A model generated the notes under the pieces. It had not been told where the DNA came from and searched no databases. It worked only from the letters and a program-made list of their open reading frames with translations. A stretch of DNA of 64,000 nt from UBA2638 sp046293135 (GTDB taxonomy: Bacteria; Pseudomonadota; Alphaproteobacteria; Micavibrionales; Micavibrionaceae): the NCBI GenBank assembly GCA_046293135.1, contig JBKBPR010000004.1, positions 86,596 to 150,595 of the forward strand. The letters run 5' to 3'. Numbering within the stretch: position 1 is the first letter of the stretch; the number at the start of each line of letters is the position of its first letter. The position numbers and the translations under genes were made by a program. Shown one piece after another: positions 52,251 through 62,008 of this stretch.

Positions 52251-55200
52251 TATGCGGCCTCATCCAAAAAGCTGAAAGATTGCTGCAAGTCAACGGATAC
52301 AAGCTGTGAAACCCCGCGTTCCGCCATGGTTACACCATAAAGCCTATCCATCCGCGCCATTGTTAATCTGTGGTGGGTCACAATCAAAAACCGCGTTTCG
52401 CCGCGTTCGGCAATTTCATCGAGCATATCGCAGAGCCTGTCGACATTCGAATCATCAAGCGGCGCGTCAATCTCATCCAGCACGCAGATCGGCGACGGAT
52501 TGGTCAGGAACATTGCAAAAATCAGCGCAATAGCGGTGAGCGTCTGTTCACCCCCCGAAAGCAGGGAGAGTGATTGAAGCGATTTTCCGGGCGGCTGTGC
52601 GAAAATTTCCAGCCCCGCGCCAAGCGGATCTTCTGAATCAATCAAGGACAAATGCGCTTGCCCGCCTTGGAACAATCTTTGGAACAGGCTCTGGAAGTGG
52701 GCGTTGACATGATCGAACGCCACCAACAACCGCGCGCGGGCTTCTTTATTGATCTTTTGAATACCGCCGCGCAGCTCTTCAATCGCTTGCACCAGATCAT
52801 TGCGCTCATAAATCAGCTTTCCGGCTTCGCGCTCAATCTCAAGCGCTTCCTCTTCGGCGCGGAGGTTCACAGCGCCAAGCGTTTCGCGCTCAATCACCAG
52901 CTTCTCGCGCTCTGATTTGAACGAATCAAGCTTGGCTGTATCAAGCTCTTCTTCGCTCACGCTGATCTCTTGCAGCAAAGCGCGCGGTTCCATTGAGAAC
53001 TTCTCCTCAATCCGCCCCGAAACATTCTCAATCTGTTCCATCAAACTTGAGAGCGTGGCTTGGGCATGGGCGCGTTTTTCACGTTCTTCGCCAAGGATAT
53101 TCTCCGCCGTTTTAAGCGCCTTGCTGGTTTCCAGCACTTCATTTTCGCAAATCTGTAAACGCTCGGCGGCGTCATTGCGGCTGCGCTCCAGAACGGCAAT
53201 CTCGCTCATCAAGCCGTCTTTGCGGGAGTCAAAGTCCTGCGGCTGATTGGCAATCGCCTTTTGTTTTTGCTCCAGATCCTCTTTGCGCTGGCTAAGGGTT
53301 TTGAGCCGTTCATTGGCGCGGATATTCCGGTTTTTAAGGTTGATGCGGTCATCGGCAATCGCTTGAAGACGCGCTTTGCGTGTGCTTTGTTGCTGGATAT
53401 GCCGATCAAAGATGCGCATGGCTTCGCGGTGCGCTTCCCGCGCCTCACTCAAGGCCTTATGCAGGTCTTCCTTGCTCTCAATCTGCTTGTTTTGATTGTC
53501 TTGCTCAAAGCGTTCAATCTCGGCCTTGTCCTTGGTTAATTCGCTATCCAGCGCGGCTTTGTCGGCCTCCAGCGTTTGCAATACGGCCTGTAAGCTCTCA
53601 CGCTCCGCGCTTTCCCGCGCTGTTTTTTCCTTGATATTGGAGAGCGCTTTGTTTTGTTCGGTCAATAATTTGCCGTCATTGTGAATTTCTTGCCGCAGCG
53701 TGGCTATTTTTTGTTCCAGTGCCTGCACATCGCTATCCAGCGTAGATTGTTTTTTGCGTGCGGCTTCCAGCGCTTTTTCAAGTTTGGGTAAATCTTTTTG
53801 CGCCGCGCTCAAACGGTTTTTATATTCCAGATGCTGCGCGTTGCGATCCTTGGCATCGGCCTTGATGCAATATCCGTCCCAGCGCCAGTAATGCCCGTCT
53901 TTCGACACAATCGATTGACCGGCTTGCAGCTCATGCAGAGCCTTGGCGCCGCTTTCGTAATCAGCAACATACCCGATCTGACTCAGCGCGGCTTTCAGGA
54001 TTGCGGGCGCTTTGATATTCGGCTCAAGCGGTTTGACGGATGACGGCAGGGCGGGAAAGGCCGGAGCGCTGCGCCGTTCAACCCAATAGGCCGAGGCGTT
54101 TTCCTCCAGCGAGGCCATCAGCGAATCACCCAAAGCGCGGGAGAGCGCCGTTTCAAATCCAGGATTGGCGGTGATCTGGTCGATCAAGATTTTCTCGCTT
54201 TGCTCGCCGCTATCCAGAAATGATTCGATCATGTGAATTTCGGTTTTCAGCTCCGAAATCTGGGTTTCAATGTCCTGCACATCTTTTCGCAGCGGTGCGA
54301 TTTGCTCCTTTGAGCCTGTGAGCGTATTGTGCGACTCCTCCAGTGCGGCATTGTTTTTCTGAAGAGCTTTTTCAAGCGCTTGAATACTTTTTTCCAATGT
54401 TTGCGCCGCTTCGATGTCGCCGCCCGCATGGCTTTCTTGTGCGCGAAGCCGCTCTTGTGTGGTTTCCAATCGCGCATTTAAGGTCGAAAGGCGCTGCTGG
54501 TTTTGCTCAAGACGTGAGTGCAGCGCCGCGCTTTTGGCATTGCGCTCGGCCTCGCTTTGCATCAAGGCGGTGTAGCGCTCTTCAAGTTGGGCAACGCGTT
54601 TTTCCAGCTCTTCCTTGGCCGCTTCTTTTTCCTGTAAATGCTTGTCATCGCCCTTTTGCTCTTCGAGAAGCTGCTTTTCTTCGCTGTCGATCTGCGCCAG
54701 AAATTGCTTCGTTTCGGCGGCGCTGATCTCCTCGTGATGCAAATCATTCAAGGTTTGCTCAAGCTGCGCCTTGGTTTCTTGCTGCTGGGTGATGATTTGC
54801 GCAATCTCGTCTTCGAGGCGCTGCAATATGATCTTTTTGTGCTGGAGGGCGCTGGCGGCTTCGGCCTCTTGCTTGCGCAAGGCGGGCAGGTTCTCGGCTT
54901 GGGTCGTCTGGGTTTTGGTGAGCTGCGTCACCGTAATCATACGCTCGGCCACTGATTTTTCCGCCTCGGTAAAAAGCCTTTGCACCTCAATTTTGCGGTC
55001 GTTCAAGGCCTTCCATTCCAGATAGGCGATCAGCGCATCAAGCTGGCGGATTTGCGCGCTCAGATTTTTGTATTTGCTGGCTTGCCGTGCTTGGCGTTTC
55101 AGTGAGGCCAGCTGCGTTTCGACGCCGCCCAGAACATCCTCAAGCCGCACCAGATTGGCATCGGCGGCCTTTAAGCGCAATTCAGCCTCGTGACGACGGG

Positions 55201-55726
55201 CGAACAGGCCTGAAATCCCTGCGGATTCCTCAAGCACCATACGCCGCTCCAGCGGTTTGGCGTTGATAATCTGGGTAATTTTGCCTTGCGACACGAGAGC
55301 GGGGGAGTTTGATCCCGTCACCGTATCGGCAAACAGCATTGCCACATCGCGGGCGCGGACGGTTTTGCCGTTGATCTTGTATGTCGAGCCATGATCCTTT
55401 TCGATGCGGCGGACAATCTCGATTTCGTCAAAGCCGTTGAATTGCGGCGGGGCTGCGCGCGCCGTATTGTCCAATAAAAGCGAAACTTCGGCGATATTCT
55501 TGGCCGTGCGCTTTGACGTTCCGGCGAAGATAACATCCTCCATCCCGCCGCCGCGCATTTTCTTGGCCGAGCTTTCGCCCATGATCCAGCGCATCGCCTC
55601 AACCAGATTGGATTTTCCGCAGCCATTGGGGCCAACGATACCGTTCAGCCCCGTGCCGATATCGAGTTCGGTTTTATCCGCAAAGGACTTGAATCCATTC
55701 AATCTGAGGGTTTTAAACTGGATCAT
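52250..55726 (-). CDS. smc: Chromosome segregation protein SMC
   Basis: Condensin ATPase, 1158 aa, normal length. Walker A GPNGCGKSNLVEAMRWIMGE near residue 35 (cited as GPNGCGKSNLVE), two long coiled coils at about 170-480 and 650-990, hinge domain between at about 500-640, C-terminal signature LSLLSGGEQTLTAIAL and Walker B ICVLDEIDAPLDDSNVDRL. No scpA or scpB nearby. It lies 47 bases after the dsbA-like gene and one base overlaps atpI. Confidence 0.97.
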   Translation of the reverse strand: MIQFKTLRLNGFKSFADKTELDIGTGLNGIVGPNGCGKSNLVEAMRWIMGESSAKKMRGGGMEDVIFAGTSKRTAKNIAEVSLLLDNTARAAPPQFNGFDEIEIVRRIEKDHGSTYKINGKTVRARDVAMLFADTVTGSNSPALVSQGKITQIINAKPLERRMVLEESAGISGLFARRHEAELRLKAADANLVRLEDVLGGVETQLASLKRQARQASKYKNLSAQIRQLDALIAYLEWKALNDRKIEVQRLFTEAEKSVAERMITVTQLTKTQTTQAENLPALRKQEAEAASALQHKKIILQRLEDEIAQIITQQQETKAQLEQTLNDLHHEEISAAETKQFLAQIDSEEKQLLEEQKGDDKHLQEKEAAKEELEKRVAQLEERYTALMQSEAERNAKSAALHSRLEQNQQRLSTLNARLETTQERLRAQESHAGGDIEAAQTLEKSIQALEKALQKNNAALEESHNTLTGSKEQIAPLRKDVQDIETQISELKTEIHMIESFLDSGEQSEKILIDQITANPGFETALSRALGDSLMASLEENASAYWVERRSAPAFPALPSSVKPLEPNIKAPAILKAALSQIGYVADYESGAKALHELQAGQSIVSKDGHYWRWDGYCIKADAKDRNAQHLEYKNRLSAAQKDLPKLEKALEAARKKQSTLDSDVQALEQKIATLRQEIHNDGKLLTEQNKALSNIKEKTARESAERESLQAVLQTLEADKAALDSELTKDKAEIERFEQDNQNKQIESKEDLHKALSEAREAHREAMRIFDRHIQQQSTRKARLQAIADDRINLKNRNIRANERLKTLSQRKEDLEQKQKAIANQPQDFDSRKDGLMSEIAVLERSRNDAAERLQICENEVLETSKALKTAENILGEEREKRAHAQATLSSLMEQIENVSGRIEEKFSMEPRALLQEISVSEEELDTAKLDSFKSEREKLVIERETLGAVNLRAEEEALEIEREAGKLIYERNDLVQAIEELRGGIQKINKEARARLLVAFDHVNAHFQSLFQRLFQGGQAHLSLIDSEDPLGAGLEIFAQPPGKSLQSLSLLSGGEQTLTAIALIFAMFLTNPSPICVLDEIDAPLDDSNVDRLCDMLDEIAERGETRFLIVTHHRLTMARMDRLYGVTMAERGVSQLVSVDLQQSFSFLDEAA

Positions 55727-55773
55727 TACTATCCGTTATTTCAGTTACGCTTTTATCGGGTTGTTTTTATGGG

Positions 55774-56604
55774 TTACTCATCCGAGCCATTTTCCAAAGC
55801 CGCCAAGGCCGCCTCAATCACACCTTTATAATAGGCGAAATTTTGTGCGCCCGTGTGCTTATCGGTTTCATTGATAACAAGGGTCGGGGTTGAGTTGATC
55901 TCATATTTCTCCTGAGCACTGCGAATGCCAGCTACAATCCCGTCGCGCAATTGTGAATTGTTGATACAGGCATCAAATGCGGCTTGACCCAATCCGGCCA
56001 AGGATGCATTGCGGCGCAGGTAATCAATATAATTCTGGTCATACGCCCAATCGTCCTGATTTTTGAACAGCATATCCACGAAATTGAAATAGCGCTCTTC
56101 GGGCAGGCAACGGGAAACCATGCTGGCATGCATGGCGGGGCCGTTCAGCGGGAAGTCACTGAAAATCAGATAGACTTTACCAGTATCAATGAACTCGGAT
56201 TTGAACTGATCAAAGACGCTTTTGTGAAACTCGCCGCAATGACCGCAGGTGAAAGAGCTGAATTCTTTAACCGTTAGCGGTGCATTCGGGTCACCGAGCC
56301 CCCGCACGGCCAGAGCGCGCTCAACATCAATTGTTACAGCTTCTTGAGCTTGTTCGGCTTGAGCCTGTTCAGTCGGAGCAGCGGCGGCGCTATCATTAGC
56401 AGTGCTTTGCTCTGTGCCTTCAATCGCAGCGGTGGCGCCGTTCTCTTCAGTATTGGTAATGTCATCATCCTGCGCGATTTGTTCAACAGGGCTGACGGTT
56501 TGGCGCGGTGTTTGATCGCCGCCGGAGGTCACCATAAAAAGACCAAGCAAGGCAATAACCGCAACACCAGCGATAATAGCAATTTTCTTTTGTTTCGGAT
56601 CCAT
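55774..56604 (-). CDS. DsbA-like thioredoxin-fold protein
   Basis: Membrane-anchored oxidoreductase with a periplasmic thioredoxin fold (DSBA-like family, close to BdbD). N-terminal anchor at residues about 8-26 (IAIIAGVAVIALLGLFMV), Ala/Glu-rich linker to residue 90, redox motif CGHC in SFTCGHCGEFHK, cis-Pro in the STPTLVIN loop. The gene order next to smc and dciA is usual in alphaproteobacteria. Ribosome site aagaggagtttgtaATG. Confidence 0.92.
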   Translation of the reverse strand: MDPKQKKIAIIAGVAVIALLGLFMVTSGGDQTPRQTVSPVEQIAQDDDITNTEENGATAAIEGTEQSTANDSAAAAPTEQAQAEQAQEAVTIDVERALAVRGLGDPNAPLTVKEFSSFTCGHCGEFHKSVFDQFKSEFIDTGKVYLIFSDFPLNGPAMHASMVSRCLPEERYFNFVDMLFKNQDDWAYDQNYIDYLRRNASLAGLGQAAFDACINNSQLRDGIVAGIRSAQEKYEINSTPTLVINETDKHTGAQNFAYYKGVIEAALAALENGSDE

Positions 56605-56772
56605 TACAAACTCCTCTTGATATGATGCAACAATGAACTTACACGTAACGCGTAACTCGCCAAATTATGGCAAAAAACTAGGGCAATCCTGTAAGATTTA
56701 CAAGGAAATATAGCCGCATATTTCCCAAAAATGCACAAAAACTAGCCGGAATCGATATTCTTCCCCACAATT

Positions 56773-57825
56773 TTACTGCAAAGTGATGAAAGTGAGGTTT
56801 TCTGCGGCGTTTTCGGGCGTTTGATTGCCGAGCGCTTTGATAACTGCTTTTTGCGGCTCAATCCCCTTTGTTTCTAGATAGGCGCGAACGGCCAAAGCAC
56901 GGCTCAGGGCATTGCGGCGTGCTTGAACGATATCGGCATTTCCAGAGCTGGCCGAAATTTCGATCCTGTTTTGCGGAGCATCTTGCAAGTAAGATAGAAC
57001 GACACTGTTTAGCTTGCCAATATGTTGCTCTGAAAGGCTCACATCATCGTCACTGTCATAAGAGAGTGCAACAACATGACCTTGGGGAAATTCAGTATTC
57101 GTCGCATCAAATTGCAACGAAGAAAACTCTTCCGCGGGTAACTCTACTGCTGATGCTTTTGTTGCGCTTATTGCGTGCGGATCGATATTGTGAAGCACAT
57201 CCCTGACATCCATTTCGATAATCTGGAGATTGCCTTCTTGTGCCTCGTGAAATGTGATGACTTTCTGGTTTTCATTTATTTTTCGTGGCGCTGATGCTGA
57301 TGTTACTCTTGCGTCTGTTGCGTCTGTTTCTGAATTTTCCTGCGCTGTTTTGGATTCCGCTTCGCCACGCATCTTGGCGATCATATTTGGAGAGAGGGAG
57401 AATCGCTCCGGTCGACGCGGCGGCAAGGGCGGGGTAAACGGCTGAAAAGCGTTTTGTGAGGGCGTATTTGTACTCGGAGGCGTTTCAACAAGCGAGCGCC
57501 CCAAAATATCATCGTTGGAAATGATCGGGATATTGGGTTGAAAACGAGGATTGCGCTGTTGTTTCGGGGCGGGCGCATCAGGTGCTTCATCGATCTTTTC
57601 TTCATGCGCTGATGCGGCGGACGGCAAAGGTGTAAGAGGTGTAAGCGGCGCTAGCGGTTCTTTTTCAACCTCTTGCAATCCCGTTAACGGCGCACCGAAC
57701 ATTGCGGGCGGGGAGTATTCATCGAAAATATCGCCACGTTGTTGTGCAAAAGCCATATGTGAAAAGGCAAAGCCTAGCCCTGTAAGCAAAACAACAAAGA
57801 TAGGATTAAAAAGACAAAGCCTCAT
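56773..57825 (-). CDS. Exported protein with C-terminal OmpA-like domain
   Basis: 350 aa with an N-terminal signal peptide (VVLLTGLGFAFSHMAFAQ), a long Pro-rich disordered middle (FTPPLPPRRPERFSLSP), and an OmpA/MotB-type peptidoglycan-binding domain in the last 110 residues: VVALSYDSDDDVSLSEQ, RIEISASSGNAD, then RRNALSRALAVRAYL. It is not a classical Pal: there is no lipobox Cys. It lies 15 bases from the suhB-like gene on the same strand. Role probably structural in the envelope. Confidence 0.8.
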   Translation of the reverse strand: MRLCLFNPIFVVLLTGLGFAFSHMAFAQQRGDIFDEYSPPAMFGAPLTGLQEVEKEPLAPLTPLTPLPSAASAHEEKIDEAPDAPAPKQQRNPRFQPNIPIISNDDILGRSLVETPPSTNTPSQNAFQPFTPPLPPRRPERFSLSPNMIAKMRGEAESKTAQENSETDATDARVTSASAPRKINENQKVITFHEAQEGNLQIIEMDVRDVLHNIDPHAISATKASAVELPAEEFSSLQFDATNTEFPQGHVVALSYDSDDDVSLSEQHIGKLNSVVLSYLQDAPQNRIEISASSGNADIVQARRNALSRALAVRAYLETKGIEPQKAVIKALGNQTPENAAENLTFITLQ

Positions 57826-57840
57826 GGCAAGACTATAGAG

Positions 57841-58647
57841 TTACTTTCCGGCTTTTTGCAATGTTGCCCGTAATGTTTCGAAAAGCGGCTCGTTTCCGGC
57901 GACAATATTTCCGGTTCTCAGCACATCGTTTTTCTTATCGTCAATATCGGAGTAAAATCCGCCCGATTCTTTGACCAGCAACATACCTGCAGCAATATCC
58001 CAAGGCTTCAGATCGCGCTCCCAGAAGGCATCGAATTTTCCGGAGGCGACATAGGCCAGATCAAGCGCAGCCGCGCCGAAACGCCGCATAGATGCGCCCA
58101 TGGACTGCACCGCGTCATACTCCTTGATGAATTTTGCACCGCTTTTGGGAATTGTGCGCAGGGGCGCGCCCGTTGCGATAGCGGAAAAGCTCATATCCCT
58201 GCGGCCTGAAACGCGCAGTCTGCGACGTCTGTGGAATGCGCCATTGCCGCGCTCGGCGGTGAACAGGTCGTCCTTCACAGGGTCGTAAATCAGGCCATGC
58301 GTAATCTCGCCCTTATCCATCAGCGCAATCGAAATGCACCAATGCGGCAGGCCATGGAGGAAATTGGTTGTACCGTCCAGCGGGTCGATGATCCAGACGT
58401 GATCCTTGTCCTCGCCTGCAACCTCGCCGCTTTCCTCCATCAGGAAGCTATAGCCGGGCTTGGCCTTTTTCAGCTCTTCGAAAATGATTTGTTCTGAGCG
58501 TTTATCGGCGGCGCTGACGAAATCGCCGGGGCCTTTGACAGAGACTTGAAGATTTTCGACTTCGCCGAAATCGCGGATAAGCGACTTTGCGGCCTTTTCA
58601 GCCGCGCGAATCATTAAATTCATATTGGGGGAATTGAGCGCAGTCAT
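57841..58647 (-). CDS. Inositol-1-monophosphatase family protein
   Basis: Lithium-sensitive Mg-dependent phosphatase (SuhB type), 268 aa. Metal-site motifs: FLMEESGE, WIIDPLDGTTNFLHGLPHW and LKPWDIAAGMLLVKESGG are complete. SuhB of E. coli also acts in rRNA antitermination; whether this one does is unknown. Its start overlaps the efp stop by one base, so it is translationally coupled to efp, a link common in alphaproteobacteria. Confidence 0.93.
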   Translation of the reverse strand: MTALNSPNMNLMIRAAEKAAKSLIRDFGEVENLQVSVKGPGDFVSAADKRSEQIIFEELKKAKPGYSFLMEESGEVAGEDKDHVWIIDPLDGTTNFLHGLPHWCISIALMDKGEITHGLIYDPVKDDLFTAERGNGAFHRRRRLRVSGRRDMSFSAIATGAPLRTIPKSGAKFIKEYDAVQSMGASMRRFGAAALDLAYVASGKFDAFWERDLKPWDIAAGMLLVKESGGFYSDIDDKKNDVLRTGNIVAGNEPLFETLRATLQKAGK

Positions 58648-59213
58648 TAGTCTTTGGCTCTTTCCACAAAGCTTCCGTCTTCGGTTTTGACGACAATCCT
58701 TGTTCCGACATCAATATAAGGTGGAACCATGATTTTAATGCCGCTCGCGGTCAAGGCCGGCTTATAAGACGTGGTTGCGGTTTGCCCCTTAACGACAGGC
58801 TCGGCCTCAACGATCTCAACCGTTACCTGATTGGGCAGGCGAACGCCCAACGGCTCGCCTTCATAGGTTTCGATCTCGACAACCATACCCTCTTGCAAAA
58901 ATCCGGCCTGTGAGCCCAAAAGCTCAGATGTAATCGAGATTTGCTCGAAATTGGCCTGATGCATGAAAGTGAATGTTTCGCCATCCGTGTAAAGGAATTG
59001 GTAATCGTCCTGCTCAAGGCGGACACGCTCGACCATTTCCTGCGTTCTGAAACGGGCATTGATTTTGCTGCCTGTACGGATGTCGCGAATCTCGAGTTGC
59101 GCGACGGAAGCGCCTTTCCCCGGTTGAATAATATCGTTTTTCAAAACGACGCAGAGCTTGCCCTCATATTCGATGACATTGCCGGAACGGATATTGATAG
59201 CGCTTTCTTTCAT
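58647..59213 (-). CDS. efp: Translation elongation factor P
   Basis: Rescues ribosomes stalled at polyproline, 188 aa. Three beta domains; the modified loop is QPGKGAS with Lys33, in the position lysylated by EpmA in E. coli. C-terminal TASGIKIMVPPYIDVGTRIVV is the family signature (cited in part as KIMVPPYIDVGTRIVV). epmA is in the same window, so R-beta-lysylation is likely. The start is ATG with no strong site (ttacaaaaatcATG). Confidence 0.97.
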   Translation of the reverse strand: MKESAINIRSGNVIEYEGKLCVVLKNDIIQPGKGASVAQLEIRDIRTGSKINARFRTQEMVERVRLEQDDYQFLYTDGETFTFMHQANFEQISITSELLGSQAGFLQEGMVVEIETYEGEPLGVRLPNQVTVEIVEAEPVVKGQTATTSYKPALTASGIKIMVPPYIDVGTRIVVKTEDGSFVERAKD

Positions 59214-59244
59214 GATTTTTGTAACCTTGCTGAAGTTTTACCGC

Positions 59245-59727
59245 TTACTCTTTTGCATTTTTTTGATCGAGAAGCAATGATTTACCGAAATTTTCCAGCC
59301 TGTTTCTTATGTCGGGATCGGTGATAAGATCAAGAGACTCGGCGATATATTTTTCTTCCTCGGCGCTCAAACTTGCAGGTTTGCGCGGCGCAGCGGCCAT
59401 TTTATTGACATTGGAGGGCGTGTTGACAAAGCGGATTGCGGTTACCCAGCGCTCGCCGAACAGGTGGTGAATCCGCTCCAATATCAAATCTTTCTGGTAA
59501 TGCAGCCGTGTGGCATAGGCGCTGGTGGTCGCAATTTCCAGCGTTGCATCGGGCGTTTTCTTCTGATCCTTGTGCTTGCGGTAGTGCAGGGCGACAGGTT
59601 GCGCCTTAAGTGCAAGCTCCGCCCCGACAATATCGTTCCACTGCGATAAAATCCGCCCCAGCGCAATATACTTGCGGCTGAATATCGTTTTGGTTACCGT
59701 GGCGCTGGCTTCTGAAACGGGTCGCAT
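59245..59727 (-). CDS. DciA-like protein (DUF721)
   Basis: 160 aa. KH-like N-terminal half (ALGRILSQWNDIVGAELALKAQPVALHY, cited as LSQWNDIVGAELALKAQP) as in DciA, the helicase loader of bacteria without DnaC. C-terminal half is variable and charged. ATG at 59727 (MRPVSEASATV) is preferred to a TTG six codons upstream. Divergent from mutY with 65 bases between, a conserved alphaproteobacterial arrangement. Confidence 0.85.
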   Translation of the reverse strand: MRPVSEASATVTKTIFSRKYIALGRILSQWNDIVGAELALKAQPVALHYRKHKDQKKTPDATLEIATTSAYATRLHYQKDLILERIHHLFGERWVTAIRFVNTPSNVNKMAAAPRKPASLSAEEEKYIAESLDLITDPDIRNRLENFGKSLLLDQKNAKE

Positions 59728-59792
59728 GGTCTGAAACAGGCTCAAAACTTATTAGGGTTGCATAACATACAAGATTTTTTAAAAAAGTGACA

Positions 59793-60884
59793 ATGACAGG
59801 CGCGCTGCAATCAATCAAGATTTCCGATCACTCTATACTGAATTTTCAGGGGAAAATGCTCGCATGGTATGACCGCAACAGAAGAATAATACCATGGCGC
59901 GCCGCAAAAGGCGAGATTCCCGATCCCTATCATGTCTGGCTGTCCGAGATTATGTGCCAGCAAACAACAGTTCCCGCCGTTGTGCCGTATTTCCTCAAAT
60001 TCATAAAGCTATGGCCGAGCGTCCATGACCTCGCCAAGGCCGACAAGGACGATATTATGCGCGAATGGGCGGGGCTGGGCTATTATGCGCGGGCGCGTAA
60101 CCTGCATAAATGCGCCCAAGTCATTGCCTTTGAGCGCGGCGGCGTTTTTCCGCGCAGTAAGGCCGAGCTGCTCACGCTTCCGGGGATTGGCGATTACACG
60201 GCGGCGGCGATTATGGCGATTGCCTTTTCACAGCCCGAAACCGTGGTTGACGGTAATATCGAGCGCATTATGGCGCGGGTTTACGCAATTCAAGACCCGT
60301 TGCCGCAATCAAAGCCGCGCCTTAAATCCGCGGCGGCAACGTTTTTCACGCCCGATCTTGAGCGCCCTGGCGACTTTGCCCAAAGCCTGATGGATTTGGG
60401 GTCGGGAGTCTGCACGCCCAAATCCCCGAAATGTATGCTCTGCCCCGTGAATGAGCATTGCGAAGCCTATGCGCTAGGTATTGCCGAACAGCTCCCCGCC
60501 CGCAGCGCAAAGCCCGAAAAGCCGCAAAAATTCGGCTATGTTTATTGGGCGCTCAATGAAGCGGGGGAGGTGCTGTGCCATAAGCGCCCTGATAGCGAGA
60601 TGCTCGGCGGGATGATCGGGCTTCCGACTTCGGCATGGATTGAAAAAACGGAGGGCGCTCAGCCAGAACATATTGATTTTATCGGGAGTGATAGTCTTTC
60701 GGTATCTGGCGATCTTGTTAAACATAGCTTCACGCATTTTGATCTGACGCTCAATATCGTTCAGGTGAATGGCCTCACAGCGCCCGCGCCGCTTGATTTT
60801 TTCTGGGTTCGGCGCAGCGATATAAACCCCGCGCATTACCCGACCTTATTCAAAAAAGTCGTGAGTCTTTGTTTGAAACGCTAA
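59793..60884 (+). CDS. mutY: A/G-specific adenine glycosylase MutY
   Basis: Removes adenine opposite 8-oxoguanine. Helix-hairpin-helix LLTLPGIGDYTAAAIMAIAF with catalytic Asp in VVDGNIERIMAR (split quotes), EIMCQQTTV with the catalytic Glu, and the 4Fe-4S loop C-x6-C-x2-C-x5-C in CTPKSPKCMLCPVNEHC. C-terminal NUDIX-like domain (KFGYVYWALNEAGEVLCHKR). 363 aa. ATG at 59793 is preferred to GTG two codons earlier. Confidence 0.96.
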   Translation: MTGALQSIKISDHSILNFQGKMLAWYDRNRRIIPWRAAKGEIPDPYHVWLSEIMCQQTTVPAVVPYFLKFIKLWPSVHDLAKADKDDIMREWAGLGYYARARNLHKCAQVIAFERGGVFPRSKAELLTLPGIGDYTAAAIMAIAFSQPETVVDGNIERIMARVYAIQDPLPQSKPRLKSAAATFFTPDLERPGDFAQSLMDLGSGVCTPKSPKCMLCPVNEHCEAYALGIAEQLPARSAKPEKPQKFGYVYWALNEAGEVLCHKRPDSEMLGGMIGLPTSAWIEKTEGAQPEHIDFIGSDSLSVSGDLVKHSFTHFDLTLNIVQVNGLTAPAPLDFFWVRRSDINPAHYPTLFKKVVSLCLKR

Positions 60885-61008
60885 GCTGTTCATATTAAAA
60901 AGCAAAAAAATCTTTGCCTTTGTTAAGAAGTGATTTATCATTTGGGTGATACATTGTTTTTATAAATCGCAGTTTTCCAGTCTTTTCATTTAAAAATCCG
61001 AGGCACCA

Positions 61009-61473
61009 GTGACAATCAACACACCATATTATGAATCAATTCAGCTGATCGAGCGTTTGCACCGTCATTTTCTCGATGTTCTAAAGGTTGAGCTGGATAG
61101 GAAAAACATTCAGGACATCAACAACGTCCAGAGCATGATCCTGTTCAATATCGGTGAGGATGAAATGACCGTCGGTGAATTGACCATTCGCGGTTATTAT
61201 CTTGGCTCGAACGTGTCTTACAATGTCAAAAAGATGGTGGAGAATGACTATCTCATTCAGGAGCGCTCGGTGCATGACAAGCGCTCGATCCGTATTAAGC
61301 TGTCCGATAAGGGGATTGCGCTCAAAGATATGATCACCGAAATGTTCAAGCGCCATGAGGAAAAGCTTAAAGGCTCTGAAATTTCTGATGAATCGCTGAA
61401 AAGCCTCAATAATACGCTCAAAATGCTGGAGCGTTTCTGGGCATCACAGGCCAATTTCTCCGGTGGCTACTAA
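61009..61473 (+). CDS. MarR-type winged-helix regulator, LdtR-like
   Basis: 154 aa MarR fold: helix block AIQLIERLHRHFLDVLKVEL-like (YESIQLIERLHRHFLDVLK), recognition region LTIRGYYLGSNVSYNVKKMVENDYL, wing IQERSVHDKRSIRIKLSDKG (each cited in part). The pattern RGYYLGSNVSYN resembles LdtR, a Liberibacter/rhizobial regulator of L,D-transpeptidase and stress genes. GTG start with gagg 6 bases before. Followed by a membrane protein gene after 21 bases, possibly in one transcript. Confidence 0.8.
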   Translation: MTINTPYYESIQLIERLHRHFLDVLKVELDRKNIQDINNVQSMILFNIGEDEMTVGELTIRGYYLGSNVSYNVKKMVENDYLIQERSVHDKRSIRIKLSDKGIALKDMITEMFKRHEEKLKGSEISDESLKSLNNTLKMLERFWASQANFSGGY

Positions 61474-61494
61474 CCTTTAATCAGGCAAAAACCC

Positions 61495-61977
61495 ATGAAA
61501 TCCAAGTATAACACCGTAAAACACGATCGTTATGCTTCGAAGTCCTCTGACCGTATTTCACACAAACGTCACAAGCGGCGCAAGGTGAAAGATCTCTCGC
61601 TGCTCTCTGTATTATTTGTTTTTGCGGGATTTTGTATTTCATTCATCGGGTTTTTGATGGCGCTGGTCATTTGTACCGACCGCGTATCCGAGTTTTTGAA
61701 CGGCAGGGGCGCTCATAACAACTGGCATCCAACCATAGGCGAGCCGCTTGATGTGCTAATGCGCTTGCCGGAAAATCTGATATTTGCCTTTACGCATTTC
61801 TTGGAAGCGCTATTTGCCTCGATCTTGTTCTTTCCGCTGATCGTTTTATTTGTGCCGCTCTATGATATGTTTTTCTTCTGGGACTTCTCAATTTTGCTTT
61901 ATGGCTATTTGCCGTTTATAGTCGGGTTTATAGTGATATTATCAGCCATTGCCGTGAGCGATAAAAAGCCTGAATAA
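61495..61977 (+). CDS. Membrane protein of unknown function
   Basis: 160 aa. A basic N-terminus (SHKRHKRRKVKD) leads to a membrane helix at about 36-58 (LLSVLFVFAGFCISFIGFLM), then a loop, and two further hydrophobic segments at about 100-125 and 133-152. Positive-inside rule puts the N-terminus in the cytoplasm. No family recognised. It follows the MarR-like gene closely, so it may be its target or partner. Confidence 0.6.
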   Translation: MKSKYNTVKHDRYASKSSDRISHKRHKRRKVKDLSLLSVLFVFAGFCISFIGFLMALVICTDRVSEFLNGRGAHNNWHPTIGEPLDVLMRLPENLIFAFTHFLEALFASILFFPLIVLFVPLYDMFFFWDFSILLYGYLPFIVGFIVILSAIAVSDKKPE

Positions 61978-62008
61978 TTGGCAGAAAACCTTAGGTAAGA
62001 GTATAGAC

